A stretch of 64,000 nucleotides of DNA from Adiantum capillus-veneris (taxonomy: Eukaryota; Streptophyta; Polypodiopsida; Polypodiales; Pteridaceae), in the NCBI GenBank assembly GCA_014529385.2, contig CM043971.1, positions 58,227,709 to 58,291,708 on the forward strand, read 5' to 3'. The notes beneath the pieces were generated by a model. The model was not told where the DNA came from. It worked only from the letters and a program-made list of their open reading frames with translations, and did not search any database. The position numbers and the translations under genes were made by a program. This document shows positions 63,312-64,000 of the stretch, piece after piece (the first letter of the stretch is position 1; every line of letters starts with the position of its first letter).

Positions 63312-64000
63312 TCAAGAGCCACTAGCCTGAGAGGCCTCCCAATCCGTAGTAGCCGGTTGTAAATCATGCACATCCTCCCATTCCTCATCATCGAGCTCTA
63401 GGCCCGGCTTGATCTCAGCCACGGATGAAGTACCTGGTGTGGGTGGATGTGCACCAATGTGGCTAAAGGTACTCCACAATTGCTCCAAGCACGAGGTACT
63501 AACTGACTGGCTAGAATACGGATCGCCAATCTCTGAAGCTAAGGGCCATCATAGCCATAGTCCTCCCACCATAGCATTGAACCTATCTTCCTGCGATCAA
63601 TCTAAGCATCTGGACTGCCAAATGACCCACACATCTCTCTGTACTGTCTCAATTGATCTCTGACAATGCGTCGCCCATCTCTGTTTAGAACCATCTTGTT
63701 TAAGATCTCTGTAAATTGGTTCATGCCTTCTCTATCTGTCTCTTGCCCTACACCTTGGAACTCTGGATCCACCATGTACGCTGCCCCATGTAAAGGAGAG
63801 GCATATGAATTCCACCTCGAGTTGCAAAGCGCATGGATCTCCTCATATCGCTCCACTTTCGGCTCAAGCTGTGCAAGCTGCTCAATCATGCAGTCCATTG
63901 CCTCATAAATCTTGCCAATGCAAGGATCCATGCCATCCAGAACTCAAAGCAAATGAACCACCGGTTTTACCTGTGCGTCTAGACTCTTGAGCTCCTTCCA
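63312..64000 (-). pseudogene. hAT-superfamily transposase, C-terminal part
   Basis: Minus-strand reading gives WNSYASPLHGAAYMVDPEFQ (ORF 63,931-63,602), the DUF659-to-dimerisation region of plant hAT proteins, then LWWEDYGYDGP, LQRLAIRIL and STSCLEQLWSTFSHIG, the hAT dimerisation signature (W-W-x-x-x-G ... A-x-R-I-L ... C-E-R-x-W-S-x-F), and an acidic tail (LELDDEEWEDVHDLQ) ending at 63,312. Two in-frame stops (after GSPDA and after DGP) and one frameshift (after RIL) make it a pseudogene. The N-terminal part with the BED finger and catalytic core lies beyond the window. Confidence 0.8.

Overview
The window is nuclear DNA from a land plant, most likely a homosporous fern. The evidence is an intronless 849-codon PLS-class PPR gene of the kind that abounds in fern genomes, a plant-type multi-exon acyl-hydrolase (lipase) gene with ordinary GT-AG introns, and a sequence dominated by nested Ty3/gypsy and Ty1/copia retrotransposons, LINE, hAT and MITE relics and long CT/GA, GT and poly-C tracts. 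There are no prokaryotic features. The species cannot be fixed from the sequence.

Layout. 1-4.9 kb: the 3' half of a minus-strand LTR element (called D), with 3' LTR, polypurine tract, two decayed retropepsin-like ORFs and a region of repeated WVPK-type motifs, but no visible reverse transcriptase. 5.2-7.1 kb: a decayed plus-strand copia element with tandem duplications. 7.4-9.8 kb: a direct-repeat pair enclosing two hairpin-bearing MITE-like elements in inverted order. 11.6-14.2 kb: a PPR ORF on the minus strand, apparently cut at both ends. 14.5-15.3 kb: a tandem duplication and a tRNA-like (SINE) head. 17.4-18.6 kb: a tandem array of about 275-bp units, each with a palindromic CT/GA tract, a TATA-like box and a potential 5' splice site about 74 bp further on, followed at 18.97 kb by one 3' splice site and a multi-exon unrecognised gene (to 21.24 kb) carrying nonsense changes. 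24.9-25.6 kb: a LINE reverse-transcriptase relic.

25.7-51.1 kb is one nested retrotransposon stack. A chromodomain-bearing Ty3/gypsy element (Ty3-A) has its 3' LTR split by an 18.2-kb tRNA-Asp-primed Ty3/gypsy element (Ty3-B). Ty3-B is in turn interrupted at 41,499-46,594 by a 5.1-kb minus-strand copia element (Copia-C) with a perfect 5-bp target-site duplication. Ty3-B is unusual: a second DTGA retropepsin and further ORFs lie downstream of integrase, and a copy of its polypurine tract lies inside the element.

54.0-55.2 kb holds four exons of a conserved alpha/beta-hydrolase lipase gene (relatives of Arabidopsis At1g73920/At1g18460). The remaining exons are not in the window, so either a long, repeat-filled intron fills 55.2-64 kb or the gene is a fragment. 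That stretch contains a chromovirus tail, two inverted copies of a small non-autonomous LTR element (X) whose LTRs carry telomere-box-like CCCTAA motifs, an older repeat family (Y) that X inserted into, and at the right edge a broken hAT transposase C-terminus.

The only genes likely to matter to the host are the lipase and possibly the PPR ORF and the 19-21 kb gene. Nearly everything else is transposon material at different stages of decay.
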